A stretch of 64,000 nucleotides of DNA from Streptacidiphilus sp. 4-A2 (GTDB lineage: Bacteria > Actinomycetota > Actinomycetes > Streptomycetales > Streptomycetaceae). The stretch spans positions 1-64,000 of the forward strand of contig JAAFYY010000002.1 of NCBI GenBank assembly GCA_014284505.1, written 5' to 3'. The notes below the pieces were generated by a model that made no database searches, was not told the DNA's origin, and worked only from the letters and a program-made list of their open reading frames with translations. Both the position numbers and the translations under genes were made by a program. Below are positions 43,382-52,777 of this stretch, one piece after another (within the stretch, counting starts at the first letter, position 1; every line of letters begins with the position of its first letter).

Positions 43382-44320
43382 GTGTCCCACTGTGCCGTGT
43401 TCGCTCCGTCCGCGTCCAGCTCCGGCATGTCGTGCGATTGCCTCGCACACCGGCTCGGGAATGCCGCTGACCAGCCCGACCGAACCCGCCGCTACGGCTC
43501 CGACCTGACCGACGCGGAGTGGGCGATCGTGCGGCCGCTGCTGCCGGTCCCGGCCTGGCTGAACGGACGCGGCGGCCGCCCGGAGGGCTATTGCCACCGG
43601 CAGATGATCGACGCCGTGCGCTACCTGGTCACCGAGGGCGTGCGCTGGGCCGGCCTGCCCGCCGACTTCCCCAAGTGGCGAGCGGCATACCGGTTCTTCC
43701 GCCGCTGGCGCGACAACGACTACACCAAGGAGCTCTACGGCCGACTGCGCAAGATGCTGCGCGAACTGGCCGGCAAGAAGGAAGAACCCACCGCCGCGAT
43801 CATCGACTCGCAGTCGGTCAAGGCTGACGCCACCGTCGGCGCCGCCACCCGCGGCTACGACGCCGGGAAGAAAATCAACGGCCGCAAACGACACATCGCC
43901 GTGGACACCCTCGGCCTGCTGCTGGCCGTGATCGTCACCGCCGCGTCGGTCAAGGACAACGACGCCGGCCGCGACCTCCTGGAACAACTGCGCGCCGAAC
44001 ACCACCGCATCACTCTGGTCTGGGCCGACGGCGCCTACACCGGCTGGCTGGTCACCTTCGCCCACGCCGTCCTGACCCTCGCGCTGACCGTCGTCAAGCG
44101 CAGCGACGACGCCAAGGGGTTCGTGGTGCTTCCGCGCCGCTGGGTCGTGGAGCGCAGTTTTTCCTGGCTGATCCGGGCCCGGCGGCTGGCCCGGGACTAC
44201 GAGACCCGCATCGACAGTGCCGAGGCGATGGCCTGGTGGGCCGCGAGCATCCCGGCCACCCGCCGCCTGGCCCGCTCCGGCCGACCAGCACCGCGCCGCG
44301 TCAAGCGGCCCGCGGCCTGA
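43382..44320 (+). CDS. IS5-family transposase, copy 1
   Basis: An intact frame of 312 residues from GTG 43382. The N-terminal DUF4096-type domain reads YGSDLTDAEWAIVRPLLP, and the DDE transposase core contains IIDSQSVKADATVG, RKRHIAVDTLGLLLAVIVTA, VWADGAYTGWLV and the C-terminal VLPRRWVVERSFSWLIRARR, with the catalytic glutamate in WVVERSF. The frame and protein are identical to the inverted copy at 63053-63991. Its last 20 bases overlap the convergent passenger gene. Confidence 0.95.
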   Translation: MSHCAVFAPSASSSGMSCDCLAHRLGNAADQPDRTRRYGSDLTDAEWAIVRPLLPVPAWLNGRGGRPEGYCHRQMIDAVRYLVTEGVRWAGLPADFPKWRAAYRFFRRWRDNDYTKELYGRLRKMLRELAGKKEEPTAAIIDSQSVKADATVGAATRGYDAGKKINGRKRHIAVDTLGLLLAVIVTAASVKDNDAGRDLLEQLRAEHHRITLVWADGAYTGWLVTFAHAVLTLALTVVKRSDDAKGFVVLPRRWVVERSFSWLIRARRLARDYETRIDSAEAMAWWAASIPATRRLARSGRPAPRRVKRPAA

Positions 44321-44781
44321 ACAGCCCTGGCCGCCCCTCGTCAACCAGCCCGCTCGACCAGCCGCTTCGCCGAAACCGCGCTGCCTGCTCCCGCGCATCA
44401 CTGGCTGACCAGCCCAGATGCTCGCGCATCGCCCGTGCCCGCACTCCGTCCGCCACCCGGCGGCATCCTCCTGGACCAGGGCCACGATCCGCGCGCACTC
44501 GGGCGGCAGCACCTCGATCCCCACCCCCTCGCACCACAGCGGGACCTCCACCCGCGGCCCAGCAACACCCGCGGCCGGCAAATTCACCGGCACACCGACC
44601 ACGACGGCTTCTCGGCCGCCTCAGCCAAGGCCACGACCGTCTCCTCGCGGGCGATAACCGCGCGCCGCGCGGCCTCATCCGCCTCGGCCACAGCAGCCTG
44701 AAGCCGCTCAACTCGGCCCGCAACTCCTCTGCCGGGCCAGCGCACCCGCTCGCGCCGCTCAACACTCCAGCACGACGGCAT
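44301..44781 (-). CDS. IS passenger protein, copy 1, frame-disrupted
   Basis: Convergent to the transposase and inside the inverted repeats. Comparison with copy 2 gives a protein of about 165 residues: an N-terminal coiled coil (RLQAAVAEADEAARRAVIA, about residues 25-65), a central segment VNLPAAGVAGPRVEVPLWCE, and a C-terminal basic, winged-helix-like end AMREHLGWSASDAREQAARF with ERGWLTEGRPGLFRPRAA. This copy has about a dozen missing single G or C bases relative to copy 2 and so cannot be read in one frame. The function is unknown; a transposition regulator or target-choice factor is plausible. Confidence 0.65.
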
Positions 44782-44895
44782 CCGCCACTCCAGCACGCCC
44801 CGCACCGACACGACGCTCCGAGCATGCCTACGCGACGGCCACACACCTCACCTGGGAAAACGTGACCCTACCTTCGGTTTGGGACTCGCTTCTAA

Positions 44896-45486
44896 GGCCA
44901 CTTGCCAGCCTTAACTTGGGTGCATCAGGCTATGTGCTGATCCATACCGACATTGGACGGCTTCGATCGACCGGCGACTCGGGCTCCGCGGGGTGGTGTG
45001 CGAGGTGCGACGAAGGCGTCGGATACGGTCCGAGCTCAGGCTCGGAGCTCCGCTGTTGTCTCCACCGCGTTGTTCGGTGTTGTCTCCCGGGGGTTTCGTG
45101 GCCGCGGATGATTCGACCAATGTCCGACTTGCCGGGTGCGTGAGTCGTGTAAGAGTGGATGTTCACCTGGTGACCGCCAGGTCTGGACTGATAGCTTCCC
45201 AGCACCGATCACTTGATCGTTTTGGTTGCTTGGGGGAGTGGGTGCGGTGGCTTGGGGGAGCTGGTGCCGTCGGCGTTGCCGCGGGCTCGCGATGGATGGT
45301 GGACCTCTCATCCCACTCGCGGGTACCACCTACGTGTCAACAGGTAGGCCCAGGACTACCGCATGCCTCCTGGTCATGCCTTGAGCTGTGGCATTCCTGC
45401 AGGGAGACGCTGCGGGTCGACGCCAGAGCTCGCGTGTTCACGGGGGACAGGGGGAGCTTCGTCCACGCGACGTGTGTCGGGTCTGG
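44896..45486. other. Gap between IS copy 1 and the beta-helix/PKD gene
   Basis: About 590 bases with no supported gene. It includes a short hairpin-like CCGAGCTCAGGCTCGG near 45030 and a tandem-like TTGGGGGAG pair near 45230-45260. Open frames here lack family resemblance and a convincing start. Confidence 0.5.
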
Positions 45487-48273
45487 TCAGTTGGTCGAGT
45501 ATCCCTCGATGTCCGCGGTGACGTTGACCGACCCGTGGACGTTGAAGAGTTCGGCGTGACCGTGGGTGACGGGTAGGTAGAGCAGCGTCGAAGTGGTCTG
45601 GCCCCGCATGAAGTTCAGCTCCGGACCGAGCGGCTGAGGCGATTCGTCGCCCCAGACACAGAGGTAGCCGTTGACGGTGGAGCCGATGGCGGTGACGTTG
45701 ACCAGTACCCCGGTGGCACCGGCCGGGATTCCGTCGACGCCGGCGACCTTGAAGCTCAGATCGCTGGACGGCCCCATCGGTGCTTTGCGCGCGCCGATGC
45801 CAGAGCGGGTGTCGAGGGCCCGGACCGGGGTGATCGCCGTCATCGGCTCGTTGAGCGGGTCGGTCGTCGGACCGAAGGCCTGGTAGAAGCCCTCCACCGA
45901 GGCGATCAGGTCCACCGAGCCGGCCTGGTTGAACAGCGAGACCCGGCCCTGTGCGTCCACCGGTACCACCACCGTCGCCGAACGGGTCTCGCCCGCAGTG
46001 AAGTTGAGGTTCGGGCTGTTCGGCCGGCTGCCGCCGGTCCGGTAGCCGGTGACGTAGCTGTTCGCCGTGGCGTCGGTCTCGGTGACGTCCAGGACCACCG
46101 CCGTCGCGCCGTACTCGGAGGAACCCGGGTAGCGCATTCCCGGCAGCGCCTGGAACGTGACGGACCCGCCCGGCCCGACTTTGCCGAGCCTGGGCAGGCC
46201 TTCGTCCCGGTTTCCCCTGGTGTCCAGCACCGGATGGAACTCGTCCCAGATGTTGGCGTCGTTCATCAGGATCGAGCTGGTCCCGGTGGGGGACGGTGCT
46301 GTACCCCTCGGCGTCGGCGATCATGTCCAGCGCGCCGGCGGAACTGTAGAGGTCCACGATGCCGTCGGCCCCCACGGGGACATCCACCAGGTTGGAAACG
46401 GTCTGCCCGGGACGGTAGTTGAGGCTGGTGGCGGTGGGGCGCCTGGCGCCGTCCGGGTACGCGGTGACGAAGCCGTTGCTGGTGGTGTCGGTGACGGTGA
46501 GGTTGAGCAGCACCGACGAGGCGCCGGAGAAGTACCGTGCGCCGTTCACCCGCAGCCGGACCACCTCTCCTGCCCGGACCTTCGCCTTTGCCGCGCCCAG
46601 CCCTGTCGCGGTGTCGAGTATGCGGGCGGCGGGGCTGATCGGCACGAACACCGGGCCGACGGTCACGTCGGTGCTGGCTTTGGCTGCGGCCGCCGAAGTC
46701 GGTCAGGGTGCTGCTGATGGTGTAGTTGCCGGGCCGGTCGTAGGTGTTTCGGCGTCCCCGCAGTAGCCGGGCTGAGTGACGACCGGTGAGCCGTCGCCGA
46801 AGTCGAGCTTGCAGGAACTGAAGTCGAACGGCGAGTCCGAGCCGCCGGCCTCCACGGTCACGGTGAGCGGGGCTTGCGGATTCTCTTCGCGCGCGGTGAT
46901 CTTGTCGACCAGGGGGCCGGGCGGGTTGATGCTGACGCCTACTTTGTAGACCCGGCCGGCCTCGGTCTCGGTGACGACATGGAAAGTGCTCTGGCCGCCG
47001 ACCAGTGTCGTGTAGGTGTGCCGCACGGAGGCCGCAGTCGTGGTGACGTCAGGGGTTCCGTCACCGAAGTCGAAGGTGCGGGTGACGGCAGTGCCCCAGG
47101 GGTCGACATCGCCCGAGGTGATGGTCACCGGATGGCCGACCTCGGTGTTCGCCGGTTCGGCGGTGGGCGCGTAGTACCGCAGTGGGTCCTGGAACTCGGT
47201 CGCTCCGCGGTCGTAGTAGCCGCTGCCCGTCCCCGTGTTGCGAACCAGTGGGTCGTCCACGCGCGGGCTGCCGTTGATGTCGGCCAGCTCGCCGGGGGCA
47301 TCGGCATCGGCCGAGTCGATGCCGGGGGAGCCCTCGCTGGGCCAGGGCACGTACCCGCCAGGACTGGCCTGGCCGGCGATGATGTCCTGTGTGCCCTGCC
47401 CGGTGGCGGTCTGGAAGCCGGTTGCGGTGGGGTACCCACCCCTGCCCAGTTGTAGAGATCGGCGCCGGGCAGCGGGTAGAAGAGGTTGTACCCGGACGTG
47501 GACTGGGCGGTGGAGTCGGCGCTGACCTGGATGTCGCCGCCGTAGACGACGTTGTTCTCGATGCTGAGGCCGGTTGAGCCGTCCGTCGCGGTGACTGCCG
47601 CCGGTGAGGAATGCCCGAAGGTATTGCTGGTGACGTCGGTGTCCGTCGCCCCGTCGAGGGCGATGCCGGTGGCGGAGTAGCTGGCCGGTTCGATCTGGTT
47701 GGTGGTGATGACCGTGTGCTGCGCGCCCGGTCCCACGGTGACGGCTGCGCCGTTCAGCGGCAGGAGATAGCTGCGACTCAGGGTTACGTCACTGCTCTGG
47801 CCGGAAACCGCCACGGCGGTGGCCCCCGCGGGAGCGCTGACGCGCAGGCTGTCCAGGGTGACGTCGCTGGAGTCCGCGACCGTGATGCCTCCCGCGGACA
47901 GCTCCAGTTGGAGACTGCCCAGTGTTATGTCGTGGGCGCCCTGGAAGGTCAGTTGCGGAAGGTATATGTAGTTCCCGCCGGTGATGGTGATCGGATCCCC
48001 GGGGGATCCCGAGGCGGTGATCGTCGTCGCCGGTAGGTGCCGCCGTCGGCGATCTGGAACGGTGTCACCGGGCTGGGCGGCGTCCGCCGCCGCCTGGATG
48101 GTGCAGGGCGTCGCCGCGGTACCGGTGCCTGCGGCGGTGTCCGAGCAGGCGGCATTGCGCACGTCGACGTACAACGTCGTGGAGTCGGCCGATGCGGTGG
48201 CAGTCGGCAGAACCACTACCCCCGCCGCCAACAGCATCACTGCTGCCGGTCCGGCAGCACGAGATCTGGACAC
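45487..48273 (-). CDS. Secreted beta-helix, PKD and LDTR-repeat protein, frame-disrupted
   Basis: About 928 residues. A signal peptide (VSRSRAAGPAAVMLLAAGVV ... ASADS) leads to a right-handed parallel beta-helix (SGGITVADSSDVTLDSLRV type repeats). PKD-like domains follow (FDFGDGTPDVTTTAASVRHTY and KLDFGDGSPVVTQPGYC). The C-terminus has three related repeats of about 115 residues that each open with RxLDT(R/A)xG and contain VxLNVTVTxxTxxGxVTxYPDG- and LNFxxGQTxxx-type blocks. The frame moves near 48075, 47440, 46720 and 46290. It is probably a cell-surface or exported carbohydrate-binding protein. The GTG at 48273 follows GGGGGAA. Confidence 0.83.
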
Positions 48274-48600
48274 AGTTCCCCCCTGAATTCCGCACTCCGC
48301 CCAACGCCCCGTCCGGCGCGGCGAGGAGCCTCGGCCGCACAACCCTACCGGCCGCGCCGCACCACCGAGCACCGGTCCGCGAGCCGGGGGTGAGGCGCGT
48401 GGGTACGGTGAGTTGAAGTCGACACGGGTTCTCGCCCCTGCGGCTGTGCGGTGACCGCCGTTCGGTGCCGTCGAGCGGTGCGTGTCGCGGTCCGCGTCTG
48501 GAAGGGCGGGGTGGTGCCTGCGTCGGCTTGCTGACGGGGTGGCGGTACGGGCTGGCCGGGGTTGGGGTGGGGAGGCGGGCAGGCGGCGTGACGGGACCGC
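48274..48600. other. Intergenic gap
   Basis: About 327 bases with no gene. It must hold the leftward promoter of the beta-helix gene and the end of the sigma-factor transcript coming from the right. No clear hairpin was found. Confidence 0.45.
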
Positions 48601-49476
48601 TCACGCCGGGTCCGGCAGGTTCATCCGTGCGAGCTTGGCCGGGTCGGCCACGGCCGTGATGGCGGCGATCCGGCCGTCGGTGACGGTGAATGCGAGGACT
48701 GAGAGCGGCGTGCCGTCCGCGCGCCAGGAGATGACTCCGGGAAGGCCGCCCACGAGTGCTGCCCGGCCCAGGGCGGCCGCGCTTGCGGCCAGTTGGGCGC
48801 CGGCGGCGACCTTGGTGGCGCCGAGGGTGACGACCACGCCGCCGGGGGTGTCGGTGGTGAGCCTCACCTCGGGTCGAGCACGCGCAGCAGACCTTCGAAG
48901 TCGCCACCGCGAGCCGCTGCCAGGAAGGCGTCGACCACCTCGCGCTGTTCCCGGCCCGCGCGGGCCGGCCGCTCGGTTGCCTGGACCTTTCTGCGGGCGC
49001 GGCTGGCGAGCATCTTGGTGGCGTCGGTGGACTTGCCGAGGATGCGGCCGATCTCGTCGAACGGCACCGCGAACAGGTCGTGCAGCACGAACGCCAGCCG
49101 CTCGCTGGGCCGGAGCGAATCGAGGACGACGAGGAGCGCGAGCCCGACCGAGTCGGCGAGCACCACGTCGTCGTCCGGGGTGGGGGCAGCGTCGAGCGTC
49201 ACCACGAGTTCGGGCAGGCGGTCGTCGTAGGACGCCTCGGGGCGGACCTGGCGCCACCGCAGGACGTCGAGGCTGATCCGGCCGACCACGGTGGTCAGCC
49301 AGCCGGCGAGGTTCTCGATGACCCCGTCCTGCGCGGGAGAGTCGAAGCCATGCCTCCTGGACCACGTCCTCGGCGTCGGCGTGCGAGCCGAGCACGCGGT
49401 AGGCGACCGCGCGCAGCCGGTCGCGCTGGGCCTCGAACGCCTGAGCCGCCGGGTCCGTCGAGCCGGTCTCGAACAT
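48601..49476 (-). CDS. ECF41-type RNA polymerase sigma factor, frame-disrupted
   Basis: About 290 residues starting MFETGSTDPAAQAFEAQ at 49476. Region 2 reads LGSHADAEDVVQEAWLRL, and region 4 reads LRPSERLAFVLHDLFAVPF with EIGRILGKSTDATKML. The C-terminal extension (VVDAFLAAARGGDFEGLLRVLDP, then ISWRADGTPLSVLAFTV) is the SnoaL-like domain that defines ECF41 and controls activity without an anti-sigma factor. Frame shifts lie near 49340 and 48870. The divergent carboxymuconolactone-decarboxylase-like gene is the classical ECF41 partner. Confidence 0.9.
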   Translation of the reverse strand: MFETGSTDPAAQAFEAQRDRLRAVAYRVLGSHADAEDVVQEAWLRLSRAGRGHREPRRLADHRGRPDQPRRPAVAPGPPRGVLRRPPARTRGDARRCPHPGRRRGARRLGRARAPRRPRFAPAQRAAGVRAARPVRGAVRRDRPHPRQVHRRHQDARQPRPQKGPGNRAAGPRGPGTARGGRRLPGSGSRWRLRRSAARARPEVRLTTDTPGGVVVTLGATKVAAGAQLAASAAALGRAALVGGLPGVISWRADGTPLSVLAFTVTDGRIAAITAVADPAKLARMNLPDPA

Positions 49477-49478
49477 GT

Positions 49479-49504
49479 TGTTACCTTCCCGAATCCGCTC
49501 CGTC
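49479..49504 (+). promoter_or_regulatory. Candidate ECF41 promoter
   Basis: TGTTACC at 49479 and CGTC at 49501, 15 bases apart, resemble the ECF41 consensus (TGTCACA and CGTC about 16 bases apart). The pair sits 55 bases before the CMD-like gene start. Two mismatches and the close position to the sigma gene's own start keep the confidence modest. Confidence 0.45.
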
Positions 49505-49558
49505 ATGGGTGATGACGGGCCCGGAGGGGCCCAGGTAACCACTGAAGGAGCAAGACTG

Positions 49559-50008
49559 ATGGAAGCACGTCTCAAGGGTGCGATGAACCCCGACCTGATG
49601 ACCGCGATCCAGCACCTCCACAAGGCGATAGCCGCCGGAGGTGTCGACCGGCGCCTGCTGTCGCTGGTCCACCTGCGCGCCAGCCAGATCAACGGCTGTG
49701 CGCCGTGCGTCTTCGCTGCAGTCTCGGGTGCGAAGAAGGCCGGTGAGACGGACGAGCGACTGCACCACGTGGTCGCGTGGCGCGAGACGCCGTTCTTCAC
49801 TGACGAGGAGCGGGCGGCGCTCGCGCTGACCGAGGCCGCCACCCGCATCCAGGACGGCGCCCCCGGTGTGACCGACGAGATCTGGGATGCCGCCGCCGGC
49901 CACTTCGCCGGGGAGCAGCTGAACGCGATCATCCTGGAGATCGCCATGACCAACTTCTTCAACCGGATCAACCACGCGATCCGGGAACAGGCCGGCACGT
50001 CCTGGTGA
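49559..50008 (+). CDS. Carboxymuconolactone decarboxylase/AhpD-family protein
   Basis: An intact frame of 149 residues after AAGGAG and ATG 49559. The CMD signature is SLVHLRASQINGCAPCVFAA, whose CxxC pair with the nearby acidic residues forms the AhpD-like redox site, followed by ALALTEAATRI. Proteins of this group reduce peroxides or act as alkylhydroperoxidases. The divergent ECF41 sigma factor is expected to activate it. Confidence 0.93.
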   Translation: MEARLKGAMNPDLMTAIQHLHKAIAAGGVDRRLLSLVHLRASQINGCAPCVFAAVSGAKKAGETDERLHHVVAWRETPFFTDEERAALALTEAATRIQDGAPGVTDEIWDAAAGHFAGEQLNAIILEIAMTNFFNRINHAIREQAGTSW

Positions 50009-50019
50009 GCCCACCCAAC

Positions 50020-50048
50020 GGGGCGTCATCCACGAGGGATGACGCCCC
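50020..50048 (+). terminator. Hairpin after the CMD-like gene
   Basis: A 12-bp stem (50020-50031 with 50037-50048) lies 12 bases beyond the stop and is extended by flanking complementary bases. It ends the CMD transcript and may also serve the convergent gene. Confidence 0.8.
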
Positions 50049-50182
50049 GGTGGGGGACGAGGGCAGGGAAGATGATGAAGCGTCATATCGGTTCAATGGA
50101 AGGAAGTTGGCTGGTTCCGGCGTGGCCGCCGGTGCGGGAGTCCCCCTGGGTGGCTGTCTTGTGACGTCTTCCGCATTCAGTG

Positions 50183-50613
50183 TCAACCGATCGCGGTGAG
50201 CAGCCAGGACCAGGTGATCGGTCCGACTTGTCCGTTGTCCTGGAGTCCCAGCTGCTTCTGCATGCAGATGACGGCGGCATTGGTCAGCGAACCGTCCTGG
50301 CCGTCGATCTGGAGTTCGTCGGGCCCGCCGCCGGTGGCGCACGGCGCGAACCCGATGTCGAGGAGGTCCTGGACCGCCGCTCCGCAGACTCCGCTGAAGC
50401 CGTACTGGACGGTGGTGGAGGGGACCTCCTCATCGGAGAAGACCGGGCTGGGCTGCTCGCCGTGGTTCAGGCAGAAGTCGACGAGTTGCACAGCCTCGTA
50501 GCCGCTGTAGTCGGTCGCGCTCGCGGTTGGCGCGAACGCGAGGGCCGAGGCAGCCGCTATCGCTATCGGAGGGCGAAGGCGGCCAGCCGGGAGGCTCGGG
50601 TGGAAGGGCGCAT
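50183..50613 (-). CDS. Small secreted protein with peptidoglycan-binding-like repeat, frame-disrupted
   Basis: About 143 residues. MRPSTRASRLAAFA leads after a frame change near 50570 to IAIAAASALAFAPTASATD, a signal peptide with an AxA cleavage site. The mature part has paired cysteines (DFCLNHG, GVCGAAVQDLLDIGFAPC, VICMQKQLGLQDNGQVG), and the ...VQDLL...GPITW pattern resembles a PG_binding_1 domain. It is probably a cell-wall-associated protein; the function is otherwise unknown. Confidence 0.7.
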
Positions 50614-50967
50614 GGCGGGTTTCCCCTTCTGGTCGACGAATTCGGTGGGGTGACGCCGCGTTGTCGAGGGATCATCCGGGAGGCTCGGGCCGCATGTCGG
50701 TGCGCGCGGGCGGGTGCCACGGAGTTGGTCTTCGGCGGACCGTGAGGTGGTTGATCCGGCTGCGTCGTTGATCGGGCCGGGCAGCGGGCTGAGCCGGACG
50801 GCTCGGCCCAGGGGAGCGATGCGGGTGACGGCCGCGGTAGCAGACCTCTGCTGACGTTCGTGTCAGCCTGCCTGCGTGGCCGTCAGGCCCTTGGCACGAG
50901 AGTCGGAGGGACCGCCGTGGGCGACCTCCCGGGGCCGGGCTGTCTGCCTGCCACGAGACCCGGACGG
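50614..50967. other. Intergenic gap
   Basis: About 354 bases without a supported gene, between two leftward secreted-protein genes. It presumably holds the promoter of the small secreted protein. A minus-strand open frame running through it is a shadow of the lipoprotein region. Confidence 0.5.
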
Positions 50968-51966
50968 TCAGGTCCTCGCGGTAGTGATGGCTGCTTCGTG
51001 GAGGACGTCCTGCCACTCGGTGAGAACGTGTTGCAGGCCGGCGGTGTTGGCTTCGATGAGTTGTCGCTGGTGACCGGCGAGGATTCGGGTGTATGTCTGT
51101 TCGTAGTCGGTTTTCTGTTTGCATGTCACGTCGATGGTGGCGACGTGCTTCTCGATCGGGGAGGGCGGAGGAAGTGCCGCGCCCGGCGGGGTGGGGAGGC
51201 CGCGTCCGAGCAGGGTCTTGTCCTGGGAGGCGGTCAATGGGTTCGGGTAGTCGTAGCCGGCGGCTTTCATGCACGTGCTCCACGCCGTGTTGGCGGCTTT
51301 GAGTCCGCTGTCCTGGCGGGTCTGGGTGATGGCCTGCAGGCGCAGGGTCTGGACGAAGCTGTAGGCCTCGGTGGCCTGGTCGATGTTCAGCGTGACCACG
51401 GCTTGGTGCAGGCAGCCGGTGGAGGTGTCACTGGGGGTGCCGTAGAAGGCTGTGAGCACGTTCTGGGGGACGGTCGGTGCGTGGGCTGTCGTGGTGGGAT
51501 CGGGTTCGGGCAGGCGGTATCCGTACGACCTGGCGTCGGCCAGGGTGGCCACGCCGAAGTAGACCAGTGGCGGCAGCACGGTGGGCAGGTAGTTTCCGCC
51601 CCAGCCGGCCGGTAAGGCCTGGCCCTTGCCGTGCATGCAGGACTGCTCGGTCCTGGTGATCGCGTGGAACAGCAGTGCCTCGTTCGCGGGTCGGCGTAGC
51701 CGTCGTAGGAGTCCAGGGGCAGGAGCATCGATCCGTCGGAGAACAGCTCGGCTCCTCCGCCCTGGTAGACCACTGAGAGGTTGGGCGCGCCGGGGCCGTG
51801 GCCAGCAGCGGAGCGGCCGCGGGCGGGCTCGTGGTGACGGGCGGCGCCGTCGCGGTACTGGTGCGGCCCCGGCGCAGCCGGCCAGGGCCAGGACGCAGGC
51901 GCCGAGGAAGGAGGCCAGGCGGACTGGCCGGAGGGCGGAGGGGCTCATGATGTCCACTCTTCTCAT
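50968..51966 (-). CDS. Putative lipoprotein, frame-disrupted
   Basis: About 320 residues. The start is MRRVDIMSPSALRPVRLASF or the internal MSPSA at 51948, with the lipobox LALAGC close behind, so export and lipidation are expected. After several frame changes between 51690 and 51900 the main frame reads NEALLFHAITRTEQSCMHG, then GYRLPEP, STCMKAAGYDYP and a helical cysteine-containing C-terminus. Conserved cysteines and an AAGYDYP-type block are shared with a widespread family of streptomycete lipoproteins of unknown function. Confidence 0.78.
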   Translation of the reverse strand: MRRVDIMSPSALRPVRLASFLGACVLALAGCAGAAPVPRRRRPSPRARPRPLRCWPRPRRAQPLSGLPGRRSRAVLRRIDAPAPGLLRRLRRPANEALLFHAITRTEQSCMHGKGQALPAGWGGNYLPTVLPPLVYFGVATLADARSYGYRLPEPDPTTTAHAPTVPQNVLTAFYGTPSDTSTGCLHQAVVTLNIDQATEAYSFVQTLRLQAITQTRQDSGLKAANTAWSTCMKAAGYDYPNPLTASQDKTLLGRGLPTPPGAALPPPSPIEKHVATIDVTCKQKTDYEQTYTRILAGHQRQLIEANTAGLQHVLTEWQDVLHEAAITTART

Positions 51967-52023
51967 CGCTGACGGCTGGCGGGGCCGGGCCGCCGCCGGC
52001 GGCCCGGCCGGTGTGGCAGCGGG

Positions 52024-52566
52024 TCAGTGCCAGAGCTGCCAGCTGTCACCGCTGTACTGGGTGTTCACGAAGACGTTCTGGCTGCGGAACAGGCCGTTTG
52101 CGCCGGGGCCGTTGCCGCCGTCCAGGACGTAGCCGCTCATCCAGTTGTGCAGGAGCCAGCCGCTACCAGTGTTGATCTCCAGCCAGTCCTGGTTGAGATT
52201 GCCGTTGTCGCCGGCGCAGCCGTCGACCCAGACGGTGCCGTAGCCGCTCCACTGTCGGCCGGCGTCCAGGCACGGGCCGGAGGATCCTCCGGCCCGTTCG
52301 AGCCAGGCGCTGTTGGACTGCTGCTGGTCGTACCAGTAGGAGTCGAGATACGTGCCACTGACGCTGCTGCCGCACACGCCCGTGTAGACGTCGTAGGAGC
52401 CGTCGCTGTCGTCCGACTTCAGGCAGCTCCCGGTCTTGGCGTTCGTCCAGGTGACCACGCCGTTCGCGAAGGCCGTGCTGACTCCGCCCAGGGTGACCGC
52501 GCCCAGGACGCTCGCGGTCACCGCCAGCCGTCCGAGACTCTTCGTGCGGCGTGAAATGTTGAACAT
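52024..52566 (-). CDS. Secreted ricin-type beta-trefoil protein
   Basis: An intact frame of 180 residues with AGGAGG nine bases before ATG 52566. The signal peptide is MFNISRRTKSLGRLAVTA ... STAFAN. The mature part has three QxW-like repeats, each with cysteine pairs and tryptophans (GSCLKSDDSDGSYDVYTGVC, GPCLDAGRQWSGYGTVWV, YSGDSWQLWH), as in a ricin B-type carbohydrate-binding trefoil. There is no catalytic domain. It is probably an exported lectin-like protein. Confidence 0.85.
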   Translation of the reverse strand: MFNISRRTKSLGRLAVTASVLGAVTLGGVSTAFANGVVTWTNAKTGSCLKSDDSDGSYDVYTGVCGSSVSGTYLDSYWYDQQQSNSAWLERAGGSSGPCLDAGRQWSGYGTVWVDGCAGDNGNLNQDWLEINTGSGWLLHNWMSGYVLDGGNGPGANGLFRSQNVFVNTQYSGDSWQLWH

Positions 52567-52777
52567 GTGTTGTTCCCTCCTGTTCGGCCGGCCATGGCCG
52601 ACCCGTCGACACAGGGCTCTGCCGCCACTCCCGTGCGCCACTGCCGCACGTGCTGGCTCTCCCTGGTCCGTCGATTGCGTCATCGGGGGTATCGTCTTCG
52701 CCGCCCGTCACGCGGAGATACGATCGGTGCAACATGACCTGGCGATGTCCGGGACCGGCGGGGATGACGAATTGAGC

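Larger units (their letters stand above)
43231..44892 (+). mobile_element. IS5-family (IS427-like) element, copy 1, with passenger gene
   Basis: Terminal inverted repeats are 43231 GAAGCGATTCCCAAACCGAG and, at the right end read inward from 44892, GAAGCGAGTCCCAAACCGAA. These differ at only two positions over the first 20. The element is flanked by TAA on both sides (43228-43230 and 44893-44895), a three-base duplication of the TNA type used by IS427-group elements. At 1,662 bases it is longer than usual for one transposase because a second, convergent gene lies inside. It stands 90 bases upstream of the RHS start and may separate that gene from its promoter. Confidence 0.9.
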
